A stretch of 64,000 nt of DNA, from positions 1-64,000 of the forward strand of contig JBBQWZ010000026.1 in NCBI GenBank assembly GCA_038210135.1. Reading direction: 5' to 3'. This document shows, piece after piece, positions 26,884-35,594 of this stretch. Every line of letters starts with the position of its first letter. Position 1 is the stretch's first letter. The translations under genes were made by a program, and so were the position numbers. This DNA comes from JBBQWZ01 sp038210135. GTDB lineage: Bacteria > Acidobacteriota > Terriglobia > Bryobacterales > Bryobacteraceae. The notes below the pieces were generated by a model that saw only the letters and a program-made list of their open reading frames with translations, was not told the DNA's origin and did not search any database.

Positions 26884-28143
26884 TTACTCGTACCGGATCG
26901 CCTCGATGGGATCCAGTTTTGCGGCCTGCATCGCCGGATAAATTCCAAACAACAAACCGATTCCAACGGATACGCCGAAGGCGACCGCGATGCTGGTAAA
27001 AGTGACCACAGTAGACCAACCCGCCGCCGCCGCAATAATTCGCGCGAGCGTAAAGCCGAAGGCAATTCCGATGAGCCCGCCCACAATCGAGATGAGCACG
27101 GCTTCCGTCAGAAACTGGCGGATAATGTCAGACTGGCGGGCTCCAATGGCGCGCCGGATTCCGATTTCACGAGTGCGCTCGAGCACCGTTGCCAGCATGA
27201 TGTTCATGATGCCGATGCCGCCGACAAGCAGCGAAATACCCGCGATACAAATCATGACTACGGTGAAAGTGAAGTTGGTGCGGCGCTTCTGTTCGAGAAG
27301 TCCGGCCGGTACGACGACGTTGAAGTCGCCCGCGTCTTTGTGCGTCGTGGCGAGAATCGCATTCACGACTCCGGCGGTTTCGACCGAATCCGTGCCGCCG
27401 GCGACCTTGATGTAGATGCCGTCGATCTCGTCTTTCAGGTAGCTGTTCGAATCTTCAAAGCGGCGCATCACGGTATTCAGCGGCGCGATCACCATGTTGT
27501 TCCGGTCGGTGACCTCGAGGCCTTCGACGTCTGAATCCGCGGTGGCTTGCTGGGCGAGTACGCCGACCACTTGCAGCCACGTGTCATTCACTTTGACGAA
27601 TTTCCCGACGGCCGGCTCGAAGCCAAGTAGATTGACCTTGGCGGCTTCGCCGAGCACGCAGATGGGCGCGGAACGGTCGTTGTCTTCCGCGCTAAAGAAG
27701 CGCCCTTCGACCATGCGCAGACTATTGATCGTGAGGAATTGCGGCTCGACGCCGATCAGTAGCGGAGATTCCGTACTGGGCTTGGGAAGCACTTTCAGCG
27801 GCTTAAATCGCTTGCGCGGAGTGGAGGCTTCAATTCCCTGCACGTTCTCCGCAATGGCGCGGTAGTCGCGGAAAGAGAGGCCGGGGGAAACCGCGCGACG
27901 CTCCTGCAATTCGTTGCGATCGACCGCTTCCTTCGCTTCAATGATGATATTGTTGACGCCGAGAAGATCGATGTAGCTCATCATCTCTTTCTGCGCGCCG
28001 GCTGTGATCGCGAGCATTGCGACGACCGCTCCGACGCCGAAGATCATGCCGAGCATAGTGAGCAGGCTTCGCAGCTTGTGGACCAGCAGGCTCGAAAGCC
28101 CCATGTACAATTCGGGCAGTAGGCCGGAGAAGAAATTGCTCAT
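26884..28143 (-). CDS. MacB-type ABC transporter permease (FtsX/MacB_PCD), no ATPase domain
   Basis: 419 residues from ATG 28143, placed one base after the TAA of the adaptor gene and with GGGAGG upstream. One N-terminal membrane segment (about 21-45: LLTMLGMIFGVGAVVAMLAI) is followed by a periplasmic MacB_PCD domain of about 230 residues. The FtsX domain follows with three segments near 285-310, 340-360 and 375-400 and the family motif EIGIRRAIGA. It ends ...LDPIEAIRYE as MacB does. MacB normally has its ATPase fused at the N-terminus; here it is absent and no ABC ATPase gene is in the operon, so one must come from elsewhere. Confidence 0.9.
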   Translation of the reverse strand: MSNFFSGLLPELYMGLSSLLVHKLRSLLTMLGMIFGVGAVVAMLAITAGAQKEMMSYIDLLGVNNIIIEAKEAVDRNELQERRAVSPGLSFRDYRAIAENVQGIEASTPRKRFKPLKVLPKPSTESPLLIGVEPQFLTINSLRMVEGRFFSAEDNDRSAPICVLGEAAKVNLLGFEPAVGKFVKVNDTWLQVVGVLAQQATADSDVEGLEVTDRNNMVIAPLNTVMRRFEDSNSYLKDEIDGIYIKVAGGTDSVETAGVVNAILATTHKDAGDFNVVVPAGLLEQKRRTNFTFTVVMICIAGISLLVGGIGIMNIMLATVLERTREIGIRRAIGARQSDIIRQFLTEAVLISIVGGLIGIAFGFTLARIIAAAAGWSTVVTFTSIAVAFGVSVGIGLLFGIYPAMQAAKLDPIEAIRYE

Positions 28144-28144
28144 G

Positions 28145-29986
28145 TTACTTCGCGCCTCCCTGGCCAAGCGCGCCCATGGGACCGTTCTTGTCCTTCTTTT
28201 CTTTCTTGTCTTTCTTCGTACCGGTTGGATCGGAGAGCGCGACGATTTCGCCGGCGGTGACGCCGCTCGAAATCACCATCGTCGATTCGCTGCGCTTCAG
28301 CGGTTTGATGAAGCGAGGCTCAAACGCGGAGCCCTTTTTGACATACACAACGGGCTTGCCGTCCTTCTCGAAGATCGCTTGCATCGGGAGCGATAAGGCA
28401 TTCTTCATTTCGTCCACAATGATTTCGACGTCGGCTAACAGCCCGGGGCGAAGCAGCACGTCGAGTTGCGAATCCTCTTCGGGAGGAGGCGGCAGTTTCG
28501 CCGCAGCCAGTTCCTTCTCCGTGAATTGCGATCCGCCACCGCCAAAGCCCATTGGCATACCGCCGCCGCTAAATGGCATGCGTCCCGGTCCTGCGCCGCC
28601 CGGCCCCATGTCCGGCATTTTGATTCCCTGTTTCTTCAGATCGTCGCGGACCTTGGTCATCAGTTGCTTCTGCTCATCCGGCGAAAGATCCTGCATTTTC
28701 TTTCCAGCCAGCGCCTTCTGCATCGCGTCGCGAATCTTCTTCTGCTCGTCGCTCGGCGGAGGCGCTGACCCACCCGGCCCAGGCATCTGCATCATCGTCG
28801 GCGGACCCCCAGCCTGCGGACCACCGCCTTGCGGGCCTCCACCCGGCATGCCGCCAGGACCACCCGGCATCCCGCCCGGCATTGCACCAACCATGCTGGA
28901 CGAGGATTGCGCGATCGGTTTGTGGCGATTGGTTTCGGCGGTGGCGAGTATCTTCTGGATCTGGTCGGGCTTCGCGCCGAGCGCCGTCAGCATTTCTCTC
29001 ATGTCTACCGAGAAAACCACGTCGAATTTTTTTGCCGGATCGAACGACATCGCGTTCGAACTGGCTGTCCCGCTCATCGTCTTAATCGTTCCGTGCAGCG
29101 TCTTTTCGGCGATGGCGTCCATACGCATGATCACCGGCTGGCCTTCGCGAAGATTCGCGCGGTCGAGTTCTCCGACGCGGGCGATGACTTCGACTTCCGA
29201 AAGATCAAGGACGTCGGCGACCGGAATTCCGGGCTGCACCTGATCGCCTTCGCGGATGTCGGGCACCTGCATGCCGGCGAACATAAAATTGCCGCGATTC
29301 TGCTTAATCGCAACCAGGCCTGAGATGGGCGAAAGCAGCTTCACTTGCATCAGGCGGGCTTTCTCTCGCTGTAGTTCGACGAGGCCCTTGTTCTTTCTTT
29401 CGCGAAGGACGGCGATTTCGGCTTGCGCCTGTTCAATGCGGCTCTGCACGTCGTTTTCGAGTTGCTTCAGCCGCCGCTTGGCTTCTTCCAGATTGAGTTC
29501 GTTCTTTTTCTGGTCGATCACCGCCAGCAGTTCGTTGCGCTTTACTTCGAGTTCGGCGCGTCGGACGGAGTAGCGCGCGTTCAACAGATCGACCTGATCC
29601 TGATTCTGGCGGATGGCGAGATCGGCTTGCGACTTCTTGATCTGCTCGTCAATCTGATCGAGCTCAAGCTGCTTCTCCTCGAGGCGCGACTGGACTTCGG
29701 AATCGTCGAACTCGACGACCAAATCCTTTTCGCGGGCGAAGCCGCCGAGCGGCGCGAGCCGCGTGACCTGGACCGTTCCAAACAGATTGGGCGCTGTCAG
29801 CGTCACGCTGCGGACGGCGCGAAGCTCCCCGCGCGCGTAACTCTTCACCACCACATCGCCCTGGCGGACTTTGGTGGTGGCAATGCCTTCCTGCCGGGTC
29901 TGCAGGCCCTGCATGGCGCGATAAGCGCCATACGCCGCACCGGCAATGACGGCCACGATGATCAATCGGAGGAGATGCTTTTTCAT
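28145..29986 (-). CDS. HlyD-type periplasmic adaptor with Gly/Pro/Met-rich insert (third adaptor)
   Basis: 613 residues. One N-terminal membrane anchor (about 5-22: LLRLIIVAVIAGAAYGAYRA), a lipoyl half, then a long coiled-coil hairpin (about 95-225, many E/K/Q/L: LEEKQLELDQIDEQIKKSQA) and the second lipoyl half. After the beta-barrel (about 345) comes a roughly 170-residue insert of GMPGG/GGP repeats, a short helical part (DLSPDEQKQLMTKVRDDLKK) and more Gly/Met-rich sequence. The membrane-proximal domain closes the protein. Most adaptors lack such an insert. It lies 24 bases behind the second adaptor gene and one base ahead of the permease gene. Confidence 0.87.
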   Translation of the reverse strand: MKKHLLRLIIVAVIAGAAYGAYRAMQGLQTRQEGIATTKVRQGDVVVKSYARGELRAVRSVTLTAPNLFGTVQVTRLAPLGGFAREKDLVVEFDDSEVQSRLEEKQLELDQIDEQIKKSQADLAIRQNQDQVDLLNARYSVRRAELEVKRNELLAVIDQKKNELNLEEAKRRLKQLENDVQSRIEQAQAEIAVLRERKNKGLVELQREKARLMQVKLLSPISGLVAIKQNRGNFMFAGMQVPDIREGDQVQPGIPVADVLDLSEVEVIARVGELDRANLREGQPVIMRMDAIAEKTLHGTIKTMSGTASSNAMSFDPAKKFDVVFSVDMREMLTALGAKPDQIQKILATAETNRHKPIAQSSSSMVGAMPGGMPGGPGGMPGGGPQGGGPQAGGPPTMMQMPGPGGSAPPPSDEQKKIRDAMQKALAGKKMQDLSPDEQKQLMTKVRDDLKKQGIKMPDMGPGGAGPGRMPFSGGGMPMGFGGGGSQFTEKELAAAKLPPPPEEDSQLDVLLRPGLLADVEIIVDEMKNALSLPMQAIFEKDGKPVVYVKKGSAFEPRFIKPLKRSESTMVISSGVTAGEIVALSDPTGTKKDKKEKKDKNGPMGALGQGGAK

Positions 29987-30010
29987 GCGTTGTTCGTGTG
30001 GCTGGAAGCG

Positions 30011-31315
30011 CTACAGCTTCTTCGCCTTCTTGGCGGCTTCCGCCGGACTTTCGAGCGCGACCATCTCGCCGACTTCGAGGCCTTTCAGCACGATGATGTC
30101 GGAGTCGTTGCGCTTTCCCACTTCAATGTTGCGGACGACGAAGTTTTCGCCTTTTTGCACCCACACCGCCGGCTTGCCGTTCTGCGAGAAACTGGCACGC
30201 GCGGGAATGAGAATTTGATTGGGCCTGTTCTCGATCACGATTTCGGCCGTTGCACTCATACCGGGGCGCAAACGCGGATCAGTCTGCTGCAAGGTCGCGC
30301 GAGCCGGAAACGATTTATCGCTCTGAAAGGGACCACGCTGCAGGACCGAAGCAATCGGGCTGATCCAGTCCAGTTCCGCAGGCAGTTCGCGGTCGGGTAC
30401 CGCGTCCACGCGAACGCGGGCTTTCTGGCTCAACTGCAGCCGGCCACGATCCACCTCATCCAATTTCAGTTCGATGCGCAGTGAAGAGAGATCGGGGATC
30501 TCCGCGATTCCAGCTCCCGAGGAAACGCGATCGCCTTCCTTGTAAGGCGGCGGTGAAGTGCCGAACGAACCGGATGCGCGCGCGTTCGGAACGATATTCA
30601 CGACGCCATCGATCGGCGCGAAAATTTTCATTTTCGATAGGTAGCCGCGGGCGCGCTCCATGTCGCGAATGGTCTTTTCCTTCTTCTGCAGCAAGCGCTC
30701 CATGTCGGATTGCTGGGTCACTTTGTGACTGGTGATGGTGGTCTTCACCTGGCCCAGGTCGCCTTCGGAAATTCCGACGTCGATGCGATTTTTCGCGCCT
30801 TCGATCTCGCTGACGACTTCCGCCTTGCTGGCGTCGAGCTTCGAGCGTTCGACGTTATACTGCGCGGTCATCAGGCCCATGCCATCCTGCTCGTCGGTGA
30901 TGCGGTGGGTGGCTTTTGTTTGCACGATCTCGCTATCGACCGTGCGAACGCTGGTATTCTTTTCGAGGAAGGTTTGTTCCTGACTGGCGGCGTCGAATTC
31001 CACCACCAGGTCCCCTTTGTGAATGGGACGACCGGATTCGGCCAGCCTCACGATACGCAGTTCGGGAACTTGCGGCGCGTTTAAAAGGGCGCTCTTCACG
31101 CTCCGGATTTCGCCGCGGGTGCGCACGCTGATAATGAAATCGCCGCGCCGGACCTTCGCAACGGGCACTTCGACTTTGGTCGTCTGGCCGGTATACCGGT
31201 AGGCGGCGTATCCTCCACCACCCGCCAAAAGCAGAAACACGCTCCAGTTGATGGCGCGCTTGCGGCCGGCGTTCTTTTGGCCGATTCTGACCTTGGGTTT
31301 GATATCTTTCGACAT
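30011..31315 (-). CDS. HlyD/RND-type periplasmic adaptor (second adaptor)
   Basis: 434 residues from the ATG at 31315 (MSKDIKPKVRIGQKNAGRKR); the open frame extends to 31477 inside the previous gene but lacks adaptor features there. One membrane anchor (about 23-38: WSVFLLLAGGGGYAAYRY), lipoyl halves around a helical hairpin (about 130-230), a beta-barrel and a C-terminal domain (MSATAEIVIENRPNQILIPA). It is the plainest of the three paralogues, with no low-complexity insert. It is followed after 24 bases by the third adaptor. Confidence 0.88.
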   Translation of the reverse strand: MSKDIKPKVRIGQKNAGRKRAINWSVFLLLAGGGGYAAYRYTGQTTKVEVPVAKVRRGDFIISVRTRGEIRSVKSALLNAPQVPELRIVRLAESGRPIHKGDLVVEFDAASQEQTFLEKNTSVRTVDSEIVQTKATHRITDEQDGMGLMTAQYNVERSKLDASKAEVVSEIEGAKNRIDVGISEGDLGQVKTTITSHKVTQQSDMERLLQKKEKTIRDMERARGYLSKMKIFAPIDGVVNIVPNARASGSFGTSPPPYKEGDRVSSGAGIAEIPDLSSLRIELKLDEVDRGRLQLSQKARVRVDAVPDRELPAELDWISPIASVLQRGPFQSDKSFPARATLQQTDPRLRPGMSATAEIVIENRPNQILIPARASFSQNGKPAVWVQKGENFVVRNIEVGKRNDSDIIVLKGLEVGEMVALESPAEAAKKAKKL

Positions 31316-31356
31316 GTCTTGCCTTCCAACTGCGACTGCTTGAGACTGCGGGGAAC

Positions 31357-32970
31357 TTAGGTTGCGGACGGGGACGGTGGCGGATCCAGTGCGACCACTT
31401 CGCCGGGTTTCAAGCCCTGGCGGATGGCGACGGTGAGATTGCTGGCGGTGCCAAGCTCCACTTCGCGGCGCGTCCATCCGGCGGGCTGCTGCACATACAC
31501 ATACGGACGTCCGCCCGGCTCATCGCGATAAATGGCCCCAAGGGGCACGGCCACCGCGTTCTCTTCTTTTGAAACGAGAATCTCCGCGCTCACGGAAAGA
31601 TCGGGAATCACCCGCCCCTCCAACTGCTCGATCTTGATCCGCACGGGCAGTTCTTTGACGAAGCTAGCGCGCGCGCCGCCGCCCTTGGCGAGGCTGCCGA
31701 TCGAAATCACCCGGCCCGGCAGTTCGAGATTCGGATAGGCATCCACGCGAATACGCGCGCGCGCCCCGATCCGCATTTTCTCGGCGTCCACCTGATTGAC
31801 GGTCGCGTTCACGATCATCGACCGTGTATCCACGATCTGCATGAAAAATTGCCCCGGCCACAGCTGATCGCCCTGCTGGATGGGTGTGAATTCGGATCCG
31901 CGGAACATCTGCTGCACCACCACAAGGCCCTGAATTGGCGCCTTGACGATCATGCGGTTGGCATTCGCTTCGGTGCGGCGGAGTTCGATCTTGCCTTGTT
32001 CGAGTTCGATTTGCGCGCCTTTCATCTGCGCCTGCTGGCCGGATTCGTAGAGCTTCAACTGTGCCTGCACGGTCTTGTAATTGGCGTCGGCGGATTCGAA
32101 GGCGAGCTTCATCCGCTCGGAATCAATGGCGGAAAGAACGGGAATCGTTTTGAGATCGAGCCGCGCTTTCTCAACCTGCGCTCTGGCCTTTTCGATCTCC
32201 TGCAGTTTGGCCTTCTTGCCGACTTCGAGCTCCGCGAGAAGATTCCGGTAGCTGGCTTCGGTTTGCGCGACCGACGCTTTGTAGTCGTCCACGCGGCTCA
32301 GCATATTGACGCGGTCGAACTCGGCAACTACCTCGTCCTTCTTGACCATGGAGCCGGACTTATTGATGCTCAGAAGCGACAAAGAGAATTCGCCGCCGAA
32401 GCCGCCCGCGCCCATTTGCGCATTGGCAAGGGTGCCGGACGTGGTTCCAAGTCCCTCGGATCCGGTGGCCGACGAAGTACCCCCCGCCGACTTGGACGAG
32501 GTGCCCGACGCGGTCGTTCCCGTGCTCCGGCCGGTGGCGGCAACCAGTGCCGACGATTTGGTCCCGGCCGCGTTGGTCTGCCCGGAATTGGATGTGACCG
32601 CGAGCCCGGTATTGACACCGCTCGAGAAGGTAGATCCGGCTCGGCCATACTGTCCGCTGCGGCTGCCACGGAGTTGCGGGCTGGTCAGCGAAATGTAATT
32701 CTCCGCGGCCGTAACGCCGGTCAGCCGGATGCTGGTTTCGATGGGCGTCGTCGAGACTTGGTGGGTCCGAATTCCGGCCTGAGACGCCTTGGCTTCCGTC
32801 TGTTGCGTGGATTGTGAGCGCCAGTACCACAGGCCGGCCGCTCCGGCGATCAGCAATAGCAAGACCCAGATCCAGCCCCGGCTACGCGGCTTTTCCGGAC
32901 GCGACGGCACAGCAGACGGACCGCGCGGCGCCTCCTGTTGATGCTGCGGACTAACCGGTACGCTGCTCAT
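31357..32970 (-). CDS. HlyD/RND-type periplasmic adaptor with Ser/Thr/Gly-rich insert (first adaptor)
   Basis: 537 residues, first gene of the export operon. A Pro/Arg-rich cytoplasmic tail (1-32) precedes the membrane anchor (about 33-49: GWIWVLLLLIAGAAGLWYW). A lipoyl half follows, then a roughly 110-residue Ser/Thr/Gly/Ala-rich stretch (about 100-210), then the second half of the adaptor: coiled coil (about 225-330), beta-barrel and C-terminal domain (SAEILVSKEENAVAVPLGAI). The insert lies where the lipoyl domain should run into the hairpin. The start codon has only a weak ribosome binding site. It ends 41 bases before the second adaptor starts. Confidence 0.86.
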   Translation of the reverse strand: MSSVPVSPQHQQEAPRGPSAVPSRPEKPRSRGWIWVLLLLIAGAAGLWYWRSQSTQQTEAKASQAGIRTHQVSTTPIETSIRLTGVTAAENYISLTSPQLRGSRSGQYGRAGSTFSSGVNTGLAVTSNSGQTNAAGTKSSALVAATGRSTGTTASGTSSKSAGGTSSATGSEGLGTTSGTLANAQMGAGGFGGEFSLSLLSINKSGSMVKKDEVVAEFDRVNMLSRVDDYKASVAQTEASYRNLLAELEVGKKAKLQEIEKARAQVEKARLDLKTIPVLSAIDSERMKLAFESADANYKTVQAQLKLYESGQQAQMKGAQIELEQGKIELRRTEANANRMIVKAPIQGLVVVQQMFRGSEFTPIQQGDQLWPGQFFMQIVDTRSMIVNATVNQVDAEKMRIGARARIRVDAYPNLELPGRVISIGSLAKGGGARASFVKELPVRIKIEQLEGRVIPDLSVSAEILVSKEENAVAVPLGAIYRDEPGGRPYVYVQQPAGWTRREVELGTASNLTVAIRQGLKPGEVVALDPPPSPSAT

Positions 32971-33152
32971 ACAATGTTCAAAGCTAACATGGATTTGAAG
33001 CTTCTCATCCGACAGTTCATTACAATCAGTGACTTGAATAAGCCTGTGCCGTCACACACTCCGACGCTTACGTCAGTATGACGTTCTGACGAAGCAATCC
33101 GACCGAAGGTTATTCGGCCGGAAGCGGTTTTTGGTAACTTTCCAGTCCCGGA

Positions 33153-34907
33153 TCAGCCGCTCATCGACGAGAGGAATTGCTGATTGCTCTGCGTCTTGTT
33201 GAGCTTGTCGAGCAGCAATTCCATGCTCTCGACCGGACTCGCCTGGCTGAGCACTTTGCGCAGCACCCACACGCGATTGAGTTCTTCGCGCGGCAGCAGC
33301 AATTCGTCCTTACGGGTTCCGGAACGAGTAATGTCGATGGCCGGGAATACGCGCTTGTCCATCAGCTTGCGGTCGAGATGGATTTCCATGTTGCCGGTAC
33401 CCTTGAATTCTTCAAAGATGACGTCGTCCATGCGGCTGCCGGTATCGATCAGCGCGGAGGCGACGATGGTCAGCGAACCGCCCTCTTCGATGTTGCGGGC
33501 CGCGCCGAAGAAGCGCTTGGGGCGCTGCAACGCATTCGAATCGACACCGCCTGAGAGCACTTTGCCCGAAGGCGGAACCACCGTGTTGTAGGCACGCGCC
33601 AGACGCGTGATGGAGTCAAGCAGAATGACGACGTCGCGTTTGTGCTCGACCAGGCGCTTGGCTTTTTCGATCACCATTTCGGCCACCTGCACGTGGCGGG
33701 AAGCGGGCTCGTCGAAGGTGGAGCTAATGACTTCGCCCTTCACCGAACGCTGCATGTCGGTGACTTCTTCCGGACGTTCGTCGATCAGCAGGACGATCAA
33801 AGAAACTTCCGGGTGGTTGGCGGTGACGGAATTCGCGATGTTCTGGAGCAGCATCGTCTTACCGGTTCGAGGAGCCGCGACGATCAGGCCGCGCTGCCCT
33901 TTCCCGATCGGCGTCAGCATGTCCATCACGCGGCCGGAGTAATTGTCCTTCGTCGTCTCCATCTTCAGGCGTTCCTGCGGATAGAGCGGCGTGAGATTGT
34001 CGAAGAAAATCTTATTGCGCGATTCTTCTGGCGGTTCAAAGTTGATCGCGTCCACTTTGATCAGCGCGAAATAGCGTTCGCCTTCTTTAGGCGGCCGAAT
34101 CTGACCGCTGACCGTGTCGCCGGTCCGCAGATCGAAGCGGCGGATCTGGGACGGCGAAACATACACGTCGTCCGGCCCGGGAAGGTAGTTGTATTCCGGC
34201 GCGCGCAGGAAGCCGAAACCGTCCGGCAGGCACTCGAGAACGCCCTCAGAGAAGATCAAGCCGCTCTTTTCGGCCTGGATTTGCAGGATTTTGAAAATCA
34301 GTTCCTGCTTGCGCAGTCCGGCAAAGCCTTGGACGCCGAAATCCTTCGCAACCGTGTTGAGCTTCTGAATGCTCATGTCCTTCAACTCGACGAGATCGAG
34401 CGTGGACTGGCCGTTTTTGTTCAATGCGCGCTTGCGGGCACCGGGATCGAGGCTATCGACGAGGCTGGCCGGGGGAGCCACAATCAGCGATTCCGCGGCG
34501 GAATCGGGAGGAGGAGCCCCGGGCGGAGCGGCAGCCGGAGGATTCGCCGCAACGGGCGCAACGGCGGCCATCGAAGCATCCAGGGGAGAGCCAGCAGGGG
34601 GGAAGGCAACAGCGGCCGGTGGTGCCGCGGCAGCCGGTGGTGCGGCCGGCTTCTCCGCCGGAACGCTCGCCGGTGCGGCGGCTTTCTCGGCGGATTTGGC
34701 AGCCGGCTTCTCCGCCGATTTATCGGAGGCTGGTTCCTTCGCCTTGTTCGCGGGCCGTGGAGCCCGTTCGGGTTTGTGATCCGGCGCCTTGGCTTCATGC
34801 GCTTTTTCGGCCTTCGCTTCGTCGTGCTTTGCGTCGGCGGCTTTGTCCGGTTGCGCGTCCGGCGTTTTCGCCGTTACTGAATCTTGATTTTCCAAATCGC
34901 TTGCCAA
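33153..34907 (-). CDS. rho: Transcription termination factor Rho with long disordered N-terminal tail
   Basis: About 584 residues if it starts at TTG 34907 (GGGGAG about 10 bases upstream); the open frame reaches 34943 and the exact start is uncertain. The first 165-170 residues are almost only Ala, Pro, Lys, Glu, Asp and Ser. Rho proper then begins: N-terminal helical domain (LDLVELKDMSIQKLNTVAKD), the cold-shock RNA-binding fold with DGFGFLR, Walker A APRTGKTMLL, and the Q/R-loop region GSRMDDVIFEEFKGTGNMEI. E. coli Rho is 419 residues and has no such tail. The hexamer ends transcription by pulling on RNA. The start overlaps the end of engB by 34 bases. Confidence 0.95.
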   Translation of the reverse strand: MASDLENQDSVTAKTPDAQPDKAADAKHDEAKAEKAHEAKAPDHKPERAPRPANKAKEPASDKSAEKPAAKSAEKAAAPASVPAEKPAAPPAAAAPPAAVAFPPAGSPLDASMAAVAPVAANPPAAAPPGAPPPDSAAESLIVAPPASLVDSLDPGARKRALNKNGQSTLDLVELKDMSIQKLNTVAKDFGVQGFAGLRKQELIFKILQIQAEKSGLIFSEGVLECLPDGFGFLRAPEYNYLPGPDDVYVSPSQIRRFDLRTGDTVSGQIRPPKEGERYFALIKVDAINFEPPEESRNKIFFDNLTPLYPQERLKMETTKDNYSGRVMDMLTPIGKGQRGLIVAAPRTGKTMLLQNIANSVTANHPEVSLIVLLIDERPEEVTDMQRSVKGEVISSTFDEPASRHVQVAEMVIEKAKRLVEHKRDVVILLDSITRLARAYNTVVPPSGKVLSGGVDSNALQRPKRFFGAARNIEEGGSLTIVASALIDTGSRMDDVIFEEFKGTGNMEIHLDRKLMDKRVFPAIDITRSGTRKDELLLPREELNRVWVLRKVLSQASPVESMELLLDKLNKTQSNQQFLSSMSG

Positions 34908-35536
34908 AGTTCCCTCACTCCCCGGCCTGTGGTGGCCGAGCACGGATGTAATTCGCCTTCCGGATACTGCTGCCTAATGGCCTTGAGCGTTTTTACCTGC
35001 TCGCTTTGCGATAGCTTGTCCATCTTCGTGACGGCCACCATGTACGACCGCCCCTGCGATTCAAGCCAACTCTTCAGTTCTACATCCTTGTCCATCCAGC
35101 CACGCCGCGCATCCAACAGCAGCAGGCAAAGCTTCAGCGACTCGCGATCGAACAGATACCGTTCGATCAGCCGCCGCCACTCTTCCTGCATGCCCTTGGG
35201 AACTTGTGCGAAGCCATAGCCAGGGAGATCGGCAAACCGGAAAAATTCGCCGATCTGATAGAAATTAATCAACTGCGTGCGGCCCGGCGTGGAACTGGTA
35301 AACGCCAAACCCTGCCGCTTCTGAGCACTCGGTTTCCCGGCGCTGCTGCCGTCCGCCGACGTCTTTGACGCGCCGATCGTACGGCCACTGGACTCCCGCT
35401 CCCCGGTTTTCACCAAGGCGTTGAGCAGGCTTGATTTGCCAACGTTACTGCGGCCCAGGAAGGCTGCCTCTGGCAGTCCGTTCTCAGGCGGAAACTGTTC
35501 GGGCCGCGAAGCACTGATTATAAACCGCGTGAACAC
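34874..35536 (-). CDS. engB: Ribosome-biogenesis GTPase YsxC/EngB with insert in the switch region
   Basis: 220 residues from GTG 35536 with AAGGA six bases upstream. GTPase motifs: G1 GRSNVGKS (28-35), G2 STPGRT (82-87), G3 DLPGYGFA, G4 TKMD, G5 near SATTGRG. In most EngB proteins G1 and G2 are separated by about 20 residues; here about 30 extra Ser/Gly/Lys-rich residues (about 46-75) sit between them. EngB acts in assembly of the large ribosomal subunit. It follows lon after 58 bases and overlaps the start of rho. Confidence 0.94.
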   Translation of the reverse strand: MFTRFIISASRPEQFPPENGLPEAAFLGRSNVGKSSLLNALVKTGERESSGRTIGASKTSADGSSAGKPSAQKRQGLAFTSSTPGRTQLINFYQIGEFFRFADLPGYGFAQVPKGMQEEWRRLIERYLFDRESLKLCLLLLDARRGWMDKDVELKSWLESQGRSYMVAVTKMDKLSQSEQVKTLKAIRQQYPEGELHPCSATTGRGVRELWQAIWKIKIQ

Positions 35537-35594
35537 GGCAAGTCCTTCGCGCTCATCATTTCAAGTCCCCCCAGGCGCGCCCGACCGGGCAGGC

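Noticed and set aside
33068..33121. Hairpin behind rho as an intrinsic terminator
   Set aside because: A 9-bp stem with one mismatch is present, but no U tract follows on the minus strand, so I do not call it.
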